DNA of 64,000 nucleotides from Rhodococcoides corynebacterioides (GCF_019834675.1 NZ_JABUBU010000015.1:1-64000); one strand, 5' to 3'. Positions 1-21,209 are shown, counted from the stretch's first letter. Made by a program: numbers and translations. The notes: a model not told the origin generated them from the sequence alone.

Positions 1-25
1 AGCCAGGATCAAACTCTCCGTTGAA
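1..25 (-). rRNA. rrs: 16S ribosomal RNA, 5' end only
   Basis: Read on the minus strand, the first bases give GAGAGTTTGATCCTGGCT, the near-universal start of bacterial 16S rRNA (binding site of the 27F primer). Only about 25 nt lie in the window; the gene continues leftwards out of it. The mature 5' end is placed by similarity to other actinobacterial 16S genes and may be off by a few bases. The leader and promoters lie to the right, at 26-427, so the rRNA operon follows tyrS in the same orientation. Confidence 0.93.
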
Positions 26-195
26 GACTCTTATCGACCACCCAGCAGAAACCGAGCAGCCAATGAAAACTAGAGAGCCAAATCCAGCAATAAAACTCAC
101 GCCAGCACACAAAAATGTACTGACAAAACCGATCCTCCCCCGACGGGAAGAAGGAGAAGAACCGGAACCAAAAAATTGGCACTGACATTCATCGA

Positions 196-220
196 CACAC
201 TGTTGAGTTCTCAAAGAACA
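196..220 (-). promoter_or_regulatory. boxA-like rrn antitermination element
   Basis: The minus strand reads TGTTCTTTGAGAACTCAACA followed by GTGTG. This matches the TTCTTTGAGAACTC motif of actinobacterial rrn leaders and resembles the E. coli boxA core (TGCTCTTTAACA). It lies about 50-70 nt downstream of the predicted P2 start and before 16S, where Nus-factor-dependent antitermination sites sit. The role is inferred from motif and position. Confidence 0.65.
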
Positions 221-274
221 CACGCACACCACCACCGACCCACCAACGTGAACCGGATCCGGGGCAACCGTTCC

Positions 275-304
275 AGACTAACCGTAGTCCGAGTGGAGGG
301 TCAA
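275..304 (-). promoter_or_regulatory. rrn promoter P2
   Basis: Minus strand: -35 TTGACC (304-299), an 18-bp spacer, and -10 TAGTCT (280-275). The predicted start is near 268, giving a leader of about 240 nt before 16S. The match to SigA consensus is good, and the position directly upstream of the boxA element supports an rRNA promoter. Confidence 0.75.
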
Positions 305-398
305 GGACCCTCGTAGCGGACTCGATCAGGGTGTCAGAACCGGCTCGGCGGCGGCCTTGCGGCTCGCACTCCGTGTCCGTCTCGCTCTGACTCGACAA

Positions 399-427
399 AA
401 GTTACGCGCCGGATAACTGTGCGTCAA
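399..427 (-). promoter_or_regulatory. rrn promoter P1
   Basis: Minus strand: -35 TTGACG (427-422), a 17-bp spacer, and -10 TAACTT (404-399), with a start expected near 392. It lies about 125 bp upstream of P2 in the same direction, giving a tandem rrn promoter arrangement as known in other actinobacteria. Confidence 0.65.
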
Positions 428-479
428 ATCCGCTGGTCGAACCGGCGTCCACGGTCTGTTGCCGCAGGTCGGAGAACCA

Positions 480-497
480 CCCGCGTCGGCGCGCGGG
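480..497 (-). terminator. possible tyrS terminator hairpin
   Basis: Arms CCCGCG and CGCGGG flank a 6-nt loop, 70 nt beyond the tyrS stop. There is no U-tract, so this is a weak candidate. Confidence 0.3.
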
Positions 498-566
498 CAC
501 CGACCCCGGCCGACGGGGGCTGTGACCCCGCCCACGGTCCGCCGCCGCCAGTCGGCTCCGGGCGCG

Positions 567-1835
567 TCACCCCTGCCGGCGAGCCCCGGCCATGTTCTTC
601 TTCCCGCGCCGCACCACCAGCCACTCCCCGTGCAGGTAACCGTCGGCGTCGGGACGCCAGTCCTCGTCCGAGATCTTCACGTTGTTCACCGACGCGCCGC
701 CCTCCTTGACCACCCGCCGGGCCGCTCCCTTGCTCTCGCAGAGTCCGGTGCCGACGAGCAGATCGACGATGGTCGGGGGCTCCCCCGCAGCCACGTCGAG
801 GACCGCGGTCTCGCGCAGCGCGGCGCTCAGCGTCGACGCATCGAGCTCGGTCAGTTCGCCGCGACCGAACAGAGCGCGGCTGGCCAACTCGACCGCGGCG
901 GTGTTCTCGGCACCGTGGACCAGCGTCGTCATCTCGGCGGCCAGGCGTCGCTGGGCTTCCCGCGCCTGCGGTCGCTCGGCCGTCGCGGTCTCGAGCTCGG
1001 CCAGCTCGTCGCGGTCCAGGAACGTGAACCACCGGAGGTACCGCACGACGTCGGCGTCGGAGGTGTTCACGAAGTACTGGTACCAGGCGTACGGGGAGGT
1101 CATCTCGGGATCGAGCCACAGGCTGCCGCCCCCGGTGGACTTGCCGAACTTGGTGCCGTCGGCCGCCGTCACCAGCGGGACCGTCATCCCGTGCACAGTC
1201 TTCGCGTCCACCCGGCGGTTCAGGTCCACCCCGGCGACGATGTTGCCCCACTGGTCGGAGCCGCCCACCTGCAGCACGCACCCCAGTTCGCGGCGCAGGT
1301 GCAGGTAGTCGTTCGCCTGCAGGAGCATGTAGCTGAACTCGGTGTAGGACATGCCGTCCGATTCGAGGCGCTTCTTCACGGTCTCGCGCGCGAGCATCAC
1401 GTTGACCGAGAAGTGCTTGCCGAGATCGCGCAGGAAGTCGATCGCCGTGAGCTCGCCCGTCCACTCCAGGTTGTTCGCCACGATCGCGTCGGCGGGCGAG
1501 CCGGTGTCGAGGTCGACGAACCTCGACAGCTGCCCCCGGATACGATCGGCCCACTCCGCGACCGTGGCGGCCGCGTTCATCGTCCGCTCTCCGACGTCCC
1601 GCGGATCGCCGATCAGTCCGGTCGCACCGCCGGCGAGAACCACCGGCCGGTGTCCGGCGCGCTGGAACCGGGCGAGCACCAACAGAGGCACCAGGTGACC
1701 GGCGTGCAGACTCGGTCCGGTCGGATCGAATCCCGCGTACAGCGTGATGGGCGCACGCGTCGCCTCGGTCAGGGCCTCGATGTCGGTCGACTGGGCGATC
1801 AGCCCACGCCAGGACAGTTCCTCGATGATGCTCAC
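567..1835 (-). CDS. tyrS: tyrosyl-tRNA synthetase
   Basis: Class I aminoacyl-tRNA synthetase that charges tRNA-Tyr in the cytosol. The 422-residue product has the N-terminal Rossmann fold with the HIGH-type motif HAGHLVPL, the tyrosine site around [10 protein letters not shown], the KMSKS-equivalent KFGKS, and a C-terminal S4 RNA-binding domain (about residue 355 on). The start is GTG at 1835 ([12 protein letters not shown]), because its GTG overlaps the mpg stop as GTGA, indicating translational coupling. An in-frame ATG lies upstream at 1949 but falls inside mpg. Length and motifs are normal for bacterial TyrS. In M. tuberculosis the gene is likewise adjacent to mpg (Rv1688-Rv1689). Confidence 0.96.
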   Translation of the reverse strand: MSIIEELSWRGLIAQSTDIEALTEATRAPITLYAGFDPTGPSLHAGHLVPLLVLARFQRAGHRPVVLAGGATGLIGDPRDVGERTMNAAATVAEWADRIRGQLSRFVDLDTGSPADAIVANNLEWTGELTAIDFLRDLGKHFSVNVMLARETVKKRLESDGMSYTEFSYMLLQANDYLHLRRELGCVLQVGGSDQWGNIVAGVDLNRRVDAKTVHGMTVPLVTAADGTKFGKSTGGGSLWLDPEMTSPYAWYQYFVNTSDADVVRYLRWFTFLDRDELAELETATAERPQAREAQRRLAAEMTTLVHGAENTAAVELASRALFGRGELTELDASTLSAALRETAVLDVAAGEPPTIVDLLVGTGLCESKGAARRVVKEGGASVNNVKISDEDWRPDADGYLHGEWLVVRRGKKNMAGARRQG

Positions 1836-2464
1836 GAGCGTCGATCTTTCCGTATCGGCGTTCGGTCGACCACATCCGCCCTGGTGGGCGCGCGCGGACT
1901 CCGTCGGTAGGCGGACACCGCCGGATCGCCCGGGATCCAGAAGCGCCACGGCACGTCGGCCGCCGCGCTGACACCGACCCGCGGACCGTCGACGGAGTCC
2001 ACGGGTTCACCGAGGTCGAACCGCACCGGTGAGTCGGGCGAGGACAGATCCAGACCGTTGTGCTCGAGGGTCAGCCCCAGCGCGGACCCCACGTTTCCCG
2101 GTCCGCGTGCCCGGCCGGGTCCCGGGGCCGACGGACGCCGAGCGGCCACCGTGTCGTCGCCGTCCACCACCGCACCGGCTCGGATCAGCACGGCGCCGGC
2201 GACGCCCTCCGCCGCGCACACGATGTTCGCGCACCGGTGCATCCCGTAACTGAGGTACACGTACAGGCGTGCCGCCGGCCCGAACATCACGGAGTTCCGC
2301 GGCGTCGGGCCACGGAAGGAATGCGCGGCGGGATCCGGCCAGGGGCCCGCGGGGTCGCCGCCGTAGGCCTCGACCTCCACCACGCGCAGGGCGACGTCGC
2401 CGTGACGGAGAACGCCGCCGAGGATGCGACGAGCCGCGGCGACCGGGTCCGCACGAGCCAGCAC
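1832..2464 (-). CDS. mpg: 3-methyladenine DNA glycosylase, AAG/MPG family
   Basis: Base-excision-repair glycosylase that removes alkylated purines. The 210-residue product carries family hallmarks: VVEVEAYGG (catalytic Glu region), [27 protein letters not shown] and CANIVC, and RGPGNV. The frame is open upstream of 2464 with no ATG or GTG until the overlapping Trm112-like gene, so GTG at 2464 ([13 protein letters not shown]) is chosen; a non-canonical upstream start cannot be excluded. It ends in a GTGA overlap with tyrS. Length is normal (about 200). Confidence 0.9.
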   Translation of the reverse strand: MLARADPVAAARRILGGVLRHGDVALRVVEVEAYGGDPAGPWPDPAAHSFRGPTPRNSVMFGPAARLYVYLSYGMHRCANIVCAAEGVAGAVLIRAGAVVDGDDTVAARRPSAPGPGRARGPGNVGSALGLTLEHNGLDLSSPDSPVRFDLGEPVDSVDGPRVGVSAAADVPWRFWIPGDPAVSAYRRSPRAPTRADVVDRTPIRKDRRS

Positions 2465-2481
2465 CGACTCCAGGGCGGACG

Positions 2482-2703
2482 TCAGCCGACGGTCTCCGGC
2501 TCGGTGGCCCGCGCGACGATGTCCGCGTGCTGCTCGTCGGTCGCGTCGCGCGCGTCGTCGACCAGCAACACCGGAATGCCGTTCTCGATCGGATAGATCC
2601 GGCGGAGCCGCGGGTTGTAGAGCAACTCGTCCTGGATCAGGAGCAGTGGACCCTTGTCCTGCGGACACGCCAGGATGCTGTGCAGGCGGGCATCGACACT
2701 CAT
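2482..2703 (-). CDS. Trm112-family small protein
   Basis: A 73-residue protein with the Trm112p signature: [14 protein letters not shown], then [19 protein letters not shown]. Family members are small partners of methyltransferases or free-standing zinc-ribbon-like proteins. Here the usual second cysteine of the CxxC is replaced (CPQD) and no other Cys is present, so zinc binding is unlikely. The ATG start has an AGGAG Shine-Dalgarno 5 nt upstream. It sits between the 994-residue gene and mpg, apparently in one transcription unit with mpg and tyrS. Confidence 0.85.
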   Translation of the reverse strand: MSVDARLHSILACPQDKGPLLLIQDELLYNPRLRRIYPIENGIPVLLVDDARDATDEQHADIVARATEPETVG

Positions 2704-2736
2704 CGGAACTCCTGTGGTCGGGGTGATGGTGCCACC

Positions 2737-5721
2737 CTACGATCCGGATCGCCCGGCCGACGACGCGCCCGTCGTCACCGAGAACCGTTCCGCCGCCACC
2801 GCCTTGGTCAACCGGCGGTACTCCCCCGACCGATCGGCGAACCACGTCCGCGGCCCCGGCGCCGGTATCCCCGCCGCGCGGAGCTCGTCGTCGACGGGCC
2901 GGAAGGCCGCGCTGACGGCGATCTCGGGCACGACGTGCACGATGTCGGGTCGCTGCGCCGCGGGCAGAACCGCCAGCGCGTCCGTCACGGCCCGTGCGCC
3001 GAGGCTCGCACCGTCGCGGAGCGTCACCGCACACACGGCCCACTGGGCACCCGGGTCGCCCACGCCGTACATCACGGCCAGATCCACGCCGTCGAGCGTG
3101 GAGACGGCGTCGACGATCGGCTGCGGGAAGACCGGGCCGCGCGCCGCGATCACCACGGACCGCTTGTTGCCCAGCAGCCAGAAGTCGCCACCCTCGTCCC
3201 GACGGAACATCAGCTCGGTCGGCGTCCAGACGTCCCCTGCCTCGAACACGCCCCGCATGTAGGAACCGCTGGCGTCGTCGAGCCCCGGTCGGCCGAGCAG
3301 CACGCCGGGCTCGTCGTCCGCGCACTCGCGGACGAACCCGTCGTCGTCGGTGAGGAACCGGGCGGTCACGGGATCGTAGGCGGCCAACGCCACCCGTCCG
3401 CTGCCCGGCAGCGGTCGACCCTTCGACCCGATCTTGACGCCGGCGACGTTGGCCAGCACCACGTCCCCCTCGGTGGAGGCGTAGAACTCCAGCACCCGCG
3501 CCGGAGCGAGACGCTCGACCGTGCGCCGCCACAGGCCCACCGGCATCCCGGAGCCGATGAACAGCCGGATCGGGTGCAGGCGCGGTTCGGGCAGGTCGGG
3601 GTGATCGAGCAGGTCCCGCATCATGGCCCAGGTGTAGGACACCACGGTCACTCCGTAGCGCTGGACCTCGTCCGCGAATCGCTCCGGATCGAGGCCGCGG
3701 GAGAGCGCGATGCGGGCTCCCCCGGCCAGGGCGCCGCCGACCGCGACCAGCAGACCGGCCGAGTGATGCAGTGGCGCAAGGCAGTAGACGGTGTCACTGC
3801 GCGACAGGCCCGCCGAGCCGGCCGTACCGAACGCGGAGAGCGCCCACCGGTAGTTGGTGACGAACTTCGGCGTCAGCGTGTCCCCGGATCCGCTGAACAG
3901 GACGAAGCCGAGCTCGCGCGCCCGGCCGGGGTTGGGGACGTACCACCCCGGCAGCTCGACGCCCGCCGGATCGACCTGCTCGAGGTCCACCACGGTCTCC
4001 GACGTCGGGACCGAGAGCGTCCGGTTCTCGCCGCCGCCGAGCACCAACACCTCGACGCCCAGGTTGACGGCCGCGTCGAGGTTGTCGGGGTCGACGATCA
4101 CCATCTCGGCGCGGCCGAGTCGCAACGCGGCCGCGACGTCCGGCGACGGCTGCACCACCACGGCCACGGCACCGATGCGGGAGAGCGCGGCGACGGCCGC
4201 GAGCGCACTGGGCCGCGTCTCCATCAGCACGCCGATGTGCATCGCGGGTCGGATGCCGTGCGCGATCAGTCCGCGCACCACGTTGTCGATCCGATCGTTC
4301 ACCGCCGCATAGGAATACACCCGGTCGTCGAACACGAAGCATTCCGCCGACGGTGCGCGGCGGTTCTGCTCGGCGAGCAGGCGGCCCATCGACACCGGCG
4401 AATGCGGCTGCAACTGCCCGAGCCGGGCCAGCTTCGGCAGGGTGCGAACGGCCTCGGTGGAGATCTCCCGTGAGCCGCGGACCGCACCGGCGGCCGCGGA
4501 CACGGCCCCGCGTCCGATTCCGACGCCGACCTCGGCGATCGTGGCCGCCGTGTGGACCAGCCGGGCGCTGACCGACACGCCGCTCTCCGACGGCGGGTGG
4601 TCGTCGTAGGACATCGCACGCACGTCGAGCGGCCGGGGACCGCGTCCCTCGCGCCAGTCGATCCACGCCGACGTGATCGGCCACGTCTGCGTGGCCGCGG
4701 TACTGCCGACGACGAGGCCGAAGTGGCCGGCGCGCAGGTCCGCCTCGTACACGTCGGCGCGCGGTGCGGCGCGCCGGATGCCGCGCACGGCCAACGGCTG
4801 GCCGATGTCGTCCACCTCGCCCACGAACGCCAGGATCGGCACCGTCAGCTCGGTCAGCGAGACGACCTTGCCCCGGATGGAGAAGCCGCCGGTCATCATG
4901 CGGTTGTGGACGACGAACTGCGTGAGCAGTTCCGCCACCGCGGGCCCGGACCAGGCGACCCACCCGTCCATCGCGAGGAATCGCCGCTGAGTCTCGCGCG
5001 GCAGCAACGCATCTCGATCGTGGAGCTGGAGCAGGAAATCGATACGGCTCTTCACGGTCTTGGCCGGATCGAGCAACTGGAACCCCGTGCGGGCCATCCA
5101 GTCGGTCACGGCCAGCCGGGTGAACACGTGCTCGGCGAGGAACTCCGCGCCGCGGGTCGCCACCCCGGCCGGAATGCCCAGCGGGAGTGCGGCCAGGGTG
5201 TCGACGGGACTGCCGAAGGTGATGATGCTGGCGATGTTCCGACTCGACCGGTAGGCCGCCGCCTGGTAGCAGAACATCCCGCCCTGCGAGTACCCCGCGA
5301 GGTGGACGTCGCGGCCGGTCTCCTCCGCGACGTGGTCGACGATCTGGCTGATCGCGACGATGTGGTCGGTGAGGGTGCGGTTCCAGCCGCCCTCCTCGGT
5401 GGCGGGCGACCCGAAGTCGACCACCCACGGGTCCATGCCCGCGGAGTGGAGCAGGCCCACACCGCCCTGATCGCGGGTCACGTCGTAGACGTCCGCGGAC
5501 ATCATCATGGGCGGGACGAGCACCACCGGCGGTCCCGACGGGTTCTCGTCGGCGAAGTACCGGCGCAGCCGGTACATCGGATCCCGTGCGACGACGGTGA
5601 ACGACGACGGCACGGCGTCCGTCTCGAGTCCGCCGAGGCGGAGAACCTCGAGCCCGTTCTGCGCGGTGGCGACGACGCGACGCAGCGACGTCGTCACGGA
5701 CCCGGTGTCGAAACCCAGCAC
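2737..5721 (-). CDS. bifunctional alpha/beta hydrolase - acyl-CoA synthetase-like protein (Rv1683 type)
   Basis: A 994-residue fusion. Residues about 40-370 form an alpha/beta hydrolase related to PHA synthase/lipase proteins, with the nucleophile elbow LAGYSQGG (Ser145). Residues about 430-970 form an AMP-binding acyl-CoA synthetase-like module. Its phosphate loop is degenerate ([12 protein letters not shown] instead of SSGTTGxPK), but it keeps EFYASTEGD and a C-terminal subdomain with FWLLGNKR. Size and order match M. tuberculosis Rv1683, annotated as a possible acyl-CoA synthase and lipase, and the position relative to mpg and tyrS is the same. The GTG start (VLGFDTGS) has AGGAG upstream. 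A role in storage-lipid turnover is inferred; ligase activity is uncertain given the altered loop. Confidence 0.88.
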   Translation of the reverse strand: MLGFDTGSVTTSLRRVVATAQNGLEVLRLGGLETDAVPSSFTVVARDPMYRLRRYFADENPSGPPVVLVPPMMMSADVYDVTRDQGGVGLLHSAGMDPWVVDFGSPATEEGGWNRTLTDHIVAISQIVDHVAEETGRDVHLAGYSQGGMFCYQAAAYRSSRNIASIITFGSPVDTLAALPLGIPAGVATRGAEFLAEHVFTRLAVTDWMARTGFQLLDPAKTVKSRIDFLLQLHDRDALLPRETQRRFLAMDGWVAWSGPAVAELLTQFVVHNRMMTGGFSIRGKVVSLTELTVPILAFVGEVDDIGQPLAVRGIRRAAPRADVYEADLRAGHFGLVVGSTAATQTWPITSAWIDWREGRGPRPLDVRAMSYDDHPPSESGVSVSARLVHTAATIAEVGVGIGRGAVSAAAGAVRGSREISTEAVRTLPKLARLGQLQPHSPVSMGRLLAEQNRRAPSAECFVFDDRVYSYAAVNDRIDNVVRGLIAHGIRPAMHIGVLMETRPSALAAVAALSRIGAVAVVVQPSPDVAAALRLGRAEMVIVDPDNLDAAVNLGVEVLVLGGGENRTLSVPTSETVVDLEQVDPAGVELPGWYVPNPGRARELGFVLFSGSGDTLTPKFVTNYRWALSAFGTAGSAGLSRSDTVYCLAPLHHSAGLLVAVGGALAGGARIALSRGLDPERFADEVQRYGVTVVSYTWAMMRDLLDHPDLPEPRLHPIRLFIGSGMPVGLWRRTVERLAPARVLEFYASTEGDVVLANVAGVKIGSKGRPLPGSGRVALAAYDPVTARFLTDDDGFVRECADDEPGVLLGRPGLDDASGSYMRGVFEAGDVWTPTELMFRRDEGGDFWLLGNKRSVVIAARGPVFPQPIVDAVSTLDGVDLAVMYGVGDPGAQWAVCAVTLRDGASLGARAVTDALAVLPAAQRPDIVHVVPEIAVSAAFRPVDDELRAAGIPAPGPRTWFADRSGEYRRLTKAVAAERFSVTTGASSAGRSGS

Positions 5722-5735
5722 CTGTACTCCTCAGT

Positions 5736-5780
5736 CACCGAACCACTCACGCACCGAACCACTCACACCGAACCGGTCAC
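5736..5780. repeat. 16-bp direct repeat upstream of the Rv1683-type gene
   Basis: CACCGAACCACTCACG (5736-5751) is followed directly by CACCGAACCACTCACA (5752-5767) and a partial third copy. It lies between the argH terminator and the Shine-Dalgarno of the 994-residue gene, so it falls in that gene's 5' UTR or promoter. Confidence 0.7.
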
Positions 5781-5826
5781 CACCCGCGGCGATCCACCGT
5801 CGACGGGCGCATCACAGCGTCTCACA

Positions 5827-5857
5827 CCGGCACGGGGTCTCCCCCGGACTCTGCCGG
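5827..5857 (-). terminator. terminator after argH
   Basis: Outer arms CCGGCA and TGCCGG and inner arms CGGGG and CCCCG form a hairpin beginning one base after the argH stop. This is a plausible end of the arginine operon. The tail is not U-rich. Confidence 0.6.
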
Positions 5858-5858
5858 A

Positions 5859-8530
<2,672 letters not shown>

Positions 8531-8589
8531 GAGGTTGTGCTCCTTGTGTGTCGTGGTTCGGTTCGCGCGCATTCCGTGGTCGCGGAACG

Positions 8590-14443
<5,854 letters not shown>

Positions 14444-14460
14444 TCATTCGACCGTGGGTC

Positions 14461-16983
14461 TCACCGCAACTGTGCGCCGACGGCGGACGCGGCCGCCGCG
14501 ACCGCGGCGTCACGCGCCGCACTGGCCTCGTCCTCGGTCAGCGTGCGGTCGGCCGCCCGGAACCGCAGGGCGAACGCGAGCGACTTCCGATCCGCCCCCA
14601 CCTGGTCGCCGGTGAACACGTCGAACAGCCGGATGTCCTCGAGCAGATCCCCTGCCCCGTCGACCAACGCCCGCTCGACGTCCGCCGCGGGCACCGCCCG
14701 GTCGACGACCACGGCCACGTCCTGCAGGACGGCCGGGAACGGCGACACCGTGGGAGACGGCAGCACCTCCCGAACCTCGATCGCATCCAGGTTCATCTCC
14801 ACGGCACAGGTCCGCGGCGGCAGTCCCGCCCGCTCGAGCACGCCCGGGTGCAACTCCCCCGCGTGCCCGACGACGACGCCGTCGACCACCAGCTCCGCGC
14901 ACCGGCCCGGATGCCACGGGAGATGCTGCGCGGCGCGCAGGTCGAGCTCGACGCCGCACGTGTCGGCGACGATCCGCGCGGCCGCGAACGCGTCCGCGGC
15001 CTCGGCCGGTCGCCCCGGACCCCAGGGACCCGACGCGGTGACCGCACCGGTCAGCACCACGCCGACGTGAACGGGCTGGACGGGCAACGACTGGGTCAGC
15101 GCGGCGATCTCCTCCTCCGTCGGCCGACGGTCCACCGCCAGCGCCTCGACGGGGCGGGTGCCCTCACCCGGCAGGACGACCTGGGCGATCGAGAAGAGCG
15201 ACAGGTCGCGCTGTCCACGCGAGACGTTGCGCTGCAGAGTCTCCAGCAAGCCGGGGAGCAGCGTCGTGGCCAGCGCGGGGCGGTCCGCCTCGAGCGGATT
15301 GAGCACCGTGGTGGTCACGCGCCGCGTGTCGTCCGCCGGCAGACCCCACACGTCGAAGACGCCCGCCGGCAGGAACACCGGAGCCAGGATCTCGACGTGG
15401 CCGGTGTAGGCCAGCGCCCGACCGATCGCGCGACGACGCCGCTGCACGGGCGTCAGCCCACGCCCGGCGGGTGCCGCGGGGAGCACGGACGGGATGTTCT
15501 CCAGTCCCTCGAGCCGCAGCACCTCCTCCACCAGGTCCGCGGCCTGCGTCAGGTCCGGTCGCCAGGTGGGTGGGGTCACCACCAGCACTCCGCGACCGGC
15601 ATCGGACACCTCCACCCGCGTGTCGCATCCGATCTGCGACAGGCGACGGACCGAGGTCCCCGCCGCGTACTGCACTCCGGCGACGCGGTCCGGGAGGTCG
15701 AGGTCCATCCGCACGGCGGGGAACGTGTCGGCGGCGCCGACGTCGGTCAGCGTCGAGTCCACGCGGCCCCCGGCGATCGACACCAGCAGCGACGCCGCAC
15801 GATCGAGCGCTCGGACCGGCAGCGCGGAGTCGACGACACGCTCGTACCGTCGGCTCGCCTCGCTCGGCAGCTTGTGCCGACGGGCGGTCCGGAACACCGC
15901 GAGCGGGCTCCAGATCGCCGCTTCGAGCACGACGTCGGTGGTCGCGTCCGACACCTCGGTGGACGCTCCGCCCATGACGCCGGCGAGCGAGACCACACCG
16001 GAGTCGTCGGCGATGACGACGTCCTCGGGGTCGAGAGTCCGCTCGACGTCGTCGAGGGTGCGCAGGGTCTCCCCAGCCGCAGCACGACGCACCACCAGCG
16101 GCCCACGCAGCGCCGCGGCGTCGAACGCGTGCAGCGGCTGGCCGAGCTCGAGCATGACGTAGTTGGTGACGTCGACCGCGGCGGAGATCGGCCGGACGCC
16201 CGCGAGCAGGAGTCGGCGCTGCAACCACCACGGCGAGCGCGCGCCCGCGTCGATGCCGATCACACGGCGGGCGGCGAAGCGGGTCGCGCCGGACTCCGCA
16301 CGCAGATCGACCTCCCATGCGGGACCGTCGGCCGCCGCCGCGGGCACCACCGGGTGCTGGGCGTCCGCCGGGTCGGCGTAGTCGAGGTCGAAGCCGCACG
16401 CGAGTTCCCGCGCCAGACCGCGCACGCTGAGCGCGTACCCGCGGTCGGGCGTGACGTTGACGTCGAAGACCGTGTCGTCCGTGCCCAGCACTGCCCGGGC
16501 GTCGTCCCCCGGGGTGACGACGGCGTCCGCGCCGGGCGCCCGGGTGTCGGCGGGCAGCGTGAGAATGCCGGAGTGATCGGACCCGATGCCGAGCTCGGAC
16601 ACCGAACAGATCATGCCGTCGGACGTGCGGCCGTAGGTCTGCCGGGCGGCGATGGCGAACCCTCCGGGCAGCACGCAACCCGGCAGCGCCGCGACCACCA
16701 GGTCACCCTCGGCGAAGTTCCGCGCCCCGCAGACGATGCCCCGCGGCTCCGCCTCCCCCACCTCGACCAGGCAGAACCGGATCGGCTTCTTGAACTCGGT
16801 CAGTTCCTCGATGGAGACGACACGGCCGATCACCAGCGGACCCGTGATCTCGGGCAGCGGCAGCACGTCCTCGATCTCGAACCCCACGCGGACGAAGCCG
16901 GCGTCGAGGTCGGCGGCGGACACCCGCCATCCGGGAGCGGCCGTCGAGACCACCTCGGTCAACCAGGACTGGGGAACGCGCAC
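14461..16983 (-). CDS. pheT: phenylalanyl-tRNA synthetase beta subunit
   Basis: Large subunit of the heterotetrameric PheRS. The 840-residue product has an N-terminal tRNA-binding/EMAP-like domain (residues about 40-150), B3/B4 editing and B5 domains in the middle, a class II-like catalytic fold, and a C-terminal ferredoxin-fold anticodon-binding domain (about 745-840; [18 protein letters not shown]). The GTG start ([12 protein letters not shown]) is the conserved beginning. It lies 70 nt downstream of pheS in the same operon. Confidence 0.96.
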   Translation of the reverse strand: MRVPQSWLTEVVSTAAPGWRVSAADLDAGFVRVGFEIEDVLPLPEITGPLVIGRVVSIEELTEFKKPIRFCLVEVGEAEPRGIVCGARNFAEGDLVVAALPGCVLPGGFAIAARQTYGRTSDGMICSVSELGIGSDHSGILTLPADTRAPGADAVVTPGDDARAVLGTDDTVFDVNVTPDRGYALSVRGLARELACGFDLDYADPADAQHPVVPAAAADGPAWEVDLRAESGATRFAARRVIGIDAGARSPWWLQRRLLLAGVRPISAAVDVTNYVMLELGQPLHAFDAAALRGPLVVRRAAAGETLRTLDDVERTLDPEDVVIADDSGVVSLAGVMGGASTEVSDATTDVVLEAAIWSPLAVFRTARRHKLPSEASRRYERVVDSALPVRALDRAASLLVSIAGGRVDSTLTDVGAADTFPAVRMDLDLPDRVAGVQYAAGTSVRRLSQIGCDTRVEVSDAGRGVLVVTPPTWRPDLTQAADLVEEVLRLEGLENIPSVLPAAPAGRGLTPVQRRRRAIGRALAYTGHVEILAPVFLPAGVFDVWGLPADDTRRVTTTVLNPLEADRPALATTLLPGLLETLQRNVSRGQRDLSLFSIAQVVLPGEGTRPVEALAVDRRPTEEEIAALTQSLPVQPVHVGVVLTGAVTASGPWGPGRPAEAADAFAAARIVADTCGVELDLRAAQHLPWHPGRCAELVVDGVVVGHAGELHPGVLERAGLPPRTCAVEMNLDAIEVREVLPSPTVSPFPAVLQDVAVVVDRAVPAADVERALVDGAGDLLEDIRLFDVFTGDQVGADRKSLAFALRFRAADRTLTEDEASAARDAAVAAAASAVGAQLR

Positions 16984-17053
16984 GGCGGGGGCTCGCTTTC
17001 GTGATCGGCTGGAGCGTGGATCGGGTGAATCGGGAGCGGACGGACGAGGAGGG

Positions 17054-19007
<1,954 letters not shown>

Positions 19008-19069
19008 GACCCGCGGTGTCCGCTCGGTGAGCGGAGCCGCGGGTCGTGTCGAACCGTCGGAGGAGCCGG

Positions 19070-19456
19070 TCAGGCTGCTTCTCCGGGCTGGTTCACATCG
19101 GCGGGCAGAGCGGCCTTGGCCACCTCGACCAGACCGGTGAACGCGGCCGCGTCGGACACGGCGAGCTCAGCGAGGATCTTGCGGTCGACCTCGACACCCG
19201 CGATCTTCAGACCCTGGACGAAGCGGTTGTAGGTGATGTCGTTCGCGCGGGCCGCCGCGTTGATACGCGTGATCCACAGCTTGCGGAAGTCACCCTTGCG
19301 CGCCCGGCGGTCCCGGTAGGCGTAGGTGAGCGAGTGGAGCTGCTGCTCCTTCGCCTTGGTGTACAGGCGCGACCGCTGACCGCGGTAGCCGCTGGAGGCC
19401 TCGAGAATCGAACGGCGCTTCTTCTGGGCGTTGACCGCCCTCTTGACGCGTGCCAC
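19070..19456 (-). CDS. rplT: 50S ribosomal protein L20
   Basis: Primary 23S-binding assembly protein. The 128-residue product begins [18 protein letters not shown] and contains [17 protein letters not shown] and [18 protein letters not shown] start. Third gene of infC-rpmI-rplT; L20 autoregulates this operon in several bacteria. The C-terminus is slightly longer than in E. coli L20 (117 residues). Confidence 0.97.
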   Translation of the reverse strand: MARVKRAVNAQKKRRSILEASSGYRGQRSRLYTKAKEQQLHSLTYAYRDRRARKGDFRKLWITRINAAARANDITYNRFVQGLKIAGVEVDRKILAELAVSDAAAFTGLVEVAKAALPADVNQPGEAA

Positions 19457-19506
19457 TGGTGAATCCTTGTCGATCTGGGGCCGTTACCGGCCCGGGTGGG
19501 AGGGTG

Positions 19507-19701
19507 TCAGAGACCGAGCAGCCGCTTGACGCGGGGAACGTCGTTCGCGCTCACGACGGCCTTGCCGTCCAGTCGGCGGGTGACACGCGAGGACTTGTGC
19601 TCGAGCAGGTGGCGACGTCCGGCCTTCTGGCGCAGGATCTTTCCGCTACCCGAGACCTTGAATCGCTTCGACGTACCACTGTGCGTCTTCGACTTGGGCA
19701 T
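19507..19701 (-). CDS. rpmI: 50S ribosomal protein L35
   Basis: A 64-residue basic protein with the family beginning [20 protein letters not shown] and [17 protein letters not shown] start. It lies between infC (73 nt upstream) and rplT (50 nt downstream), the conserved order. Confidence 0.97.
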   Translation of the reverse strand: MPKSKTHSGTSKRFKVSGSGKILRQKAGRRHLLEHKSSRVTRRLDGKAVVSANDVPRVKRLLGL

Positions 19702-19774
19702 GAATCCTCAGTTCTGTGTTGCTCGTCGACCCGCACCCGAGCGGGCGGGTCGACCGTGGACGGACCGGGGCGCG

Positions 19775-20374
<600 letters not shown>

Positions 20375-20694
20375 GGGGCCTCCTCGGTAGTGCGGTGACG
20401 GACTGTGCCGGACCGGCGCCAGTGCGCCTCGCCTTCCGTCGACACCACGAGTCGGTGGGATATTCCCGAGCGTGCTCGGGCCCATCGACGCGAAAGACCC
20501 CGTCGCCACGATTTCTCGTGGACAGCGGGGTCCAGCCGACCGGTCCGTCCGAGCGGATGCTCGTCGACGACAGCGATGTCGTCGTCACGCACCGCAGTGC
20601 GTGGGACCGGACCACTGCCCGGCGAACCGAACGGTGGTGGGAGGCGGACTCCACTTGCGGCCTCCGGGCGAACTGGTCACCAGAAGGCGGTCGT
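20375..20694 (-). promoter_or_regulatory. structured 5' leader of infC-rpmI-rplT
   Basis: About 320 nt of non-coding RNA precede infC. At least four stem-loops can be drawn. 20586-20603: CACGCAC / GTGCGTG. 20565-20584: CGACGAC / GTCGTCG. 20496-20532: outer GACCCCG / CGGGGTC with an inner CCACGA-GAAA-TCGTGG stem capped by a GNRA tetraloop. 20465-20480: CCCGAG / CTCGGG. The clustered perfect stems suggest an autoregulatory or attenuating leader (IF-3, L20 or translation-sensing). No known riboswitch class was recognised. Confidence 0.6.
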
Positions 20695-20700
20695 ACGGCA

Positions 20701-20730
20701 ACGATAGCACCCGGAGAACTCTCGTCCGAA
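20701..20730 (-). promoter_or_regulatory. candidate infC promoter
   Basis: Minus strand: -35 TTCGGA (20730-20725), 18-bp spacer, -10 TATCGT (20706-20701), predicted start near 20694. This is the best sigma-70-like match in the 429-bp divergent gap between infC and the DUF1844 gene. Confidence 0.45.
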
Positions 20731-20803
20731 TCGTGTCGGCGGTCCGCACGCAGGTCCGTTCCCTCCGCCGACCCGGCTCGACGCCGCGTGAGAAGGTGAG
20801 GAC

Positions 20804-21190
20804 ATGAGCGACGCGGCCGACACCGGCACCCCCGTTCCCTCCCCCGAGCCGTCCGACGCCGGGCCCACGGCCGTGCGTGAGCTCGCCGACGTCCCGGCCG
20901 TCGAGGTCATCAGCCGGTCGGCCGTGATGCTGATGAGTTCCGCGGCGGAGAAGCTCGGCCTGTCCGACGAGGACCCCGAGAACAGCCCCCACCTGGACCT
21001 GGACGAGGCGCGCCGGGTCATCACCGCCCTCGCCGGGCTGGTGACCGCGTCCGTGGAGTTCCTCGGTCCGCACGCCGGTCCGATCCGCGAGGGCCTGCAG
21101 GCCCTCCAGCGCGCCTTCCGCGAGCAGTCGGCGCACCCCGACGCCCCCGGCGCCGGACCCGGCGAGAAGTACACCGGGCCCGTTCACTGA
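20804..21190 (+). CDS. DUF1844 family protein
   Basis: A 128-residue acidic protein with the DUF1844 core (about 25-105): VEVISRSAVMLMSSAAEKLG, a short acidic loop, then LDEARRVITALAGLVTAS. Function is unknown; the family is common in actinobacteria. The ATG is preceded by AAGGTGAGGA. It is divergent from infC and converges on uvrA with only 19 bp between stops. Confidence 0.88.
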   Translation: MSDAADTGTPVPSPEPSDAGPTAVRELADVPAVEVISRSAVMLMSSAAEKLGLSDEDPENSPHLDLDEARRVITALAGLVTASVEFLGPHAGPIREGLQALQRAFREQSAHPDAPGAGPGEKYTGPVH

Positions 21191-21209
21191 CCGTCGCGGC
21201 GGGGCGGGA

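Larger units (their letters stand above)
26..566 (-). other. rrn promoter and leader region, no protein gene
   Basis: This 541-bp stretch between tyrS and 16S holds the rRNA operon control region: two sigma-70-type promoters, a boxA-like antitermination element, and an AT-richer leader (about 60-190) typical of pre-16S RNA. The ORFs seen here are short or antisense and have no recognisable domain. I see no protein-coding gene. Confidence 0.8.

Noticed and set aside
424..2010. Long ORFs antisense to and overlapping tyrS (up to 528 codons)
   Set aside because: Arg/Gly/Pro-rich translations without domains; high GC makes long shadow frames. tyrS in the correct frame explains the region.
2269..4473. 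734-codon plus-strand ORF
   Set aside because: Antisense to the Rv1683-type gene and mpg; low-complexity His/Arg-rich translation, no motif.
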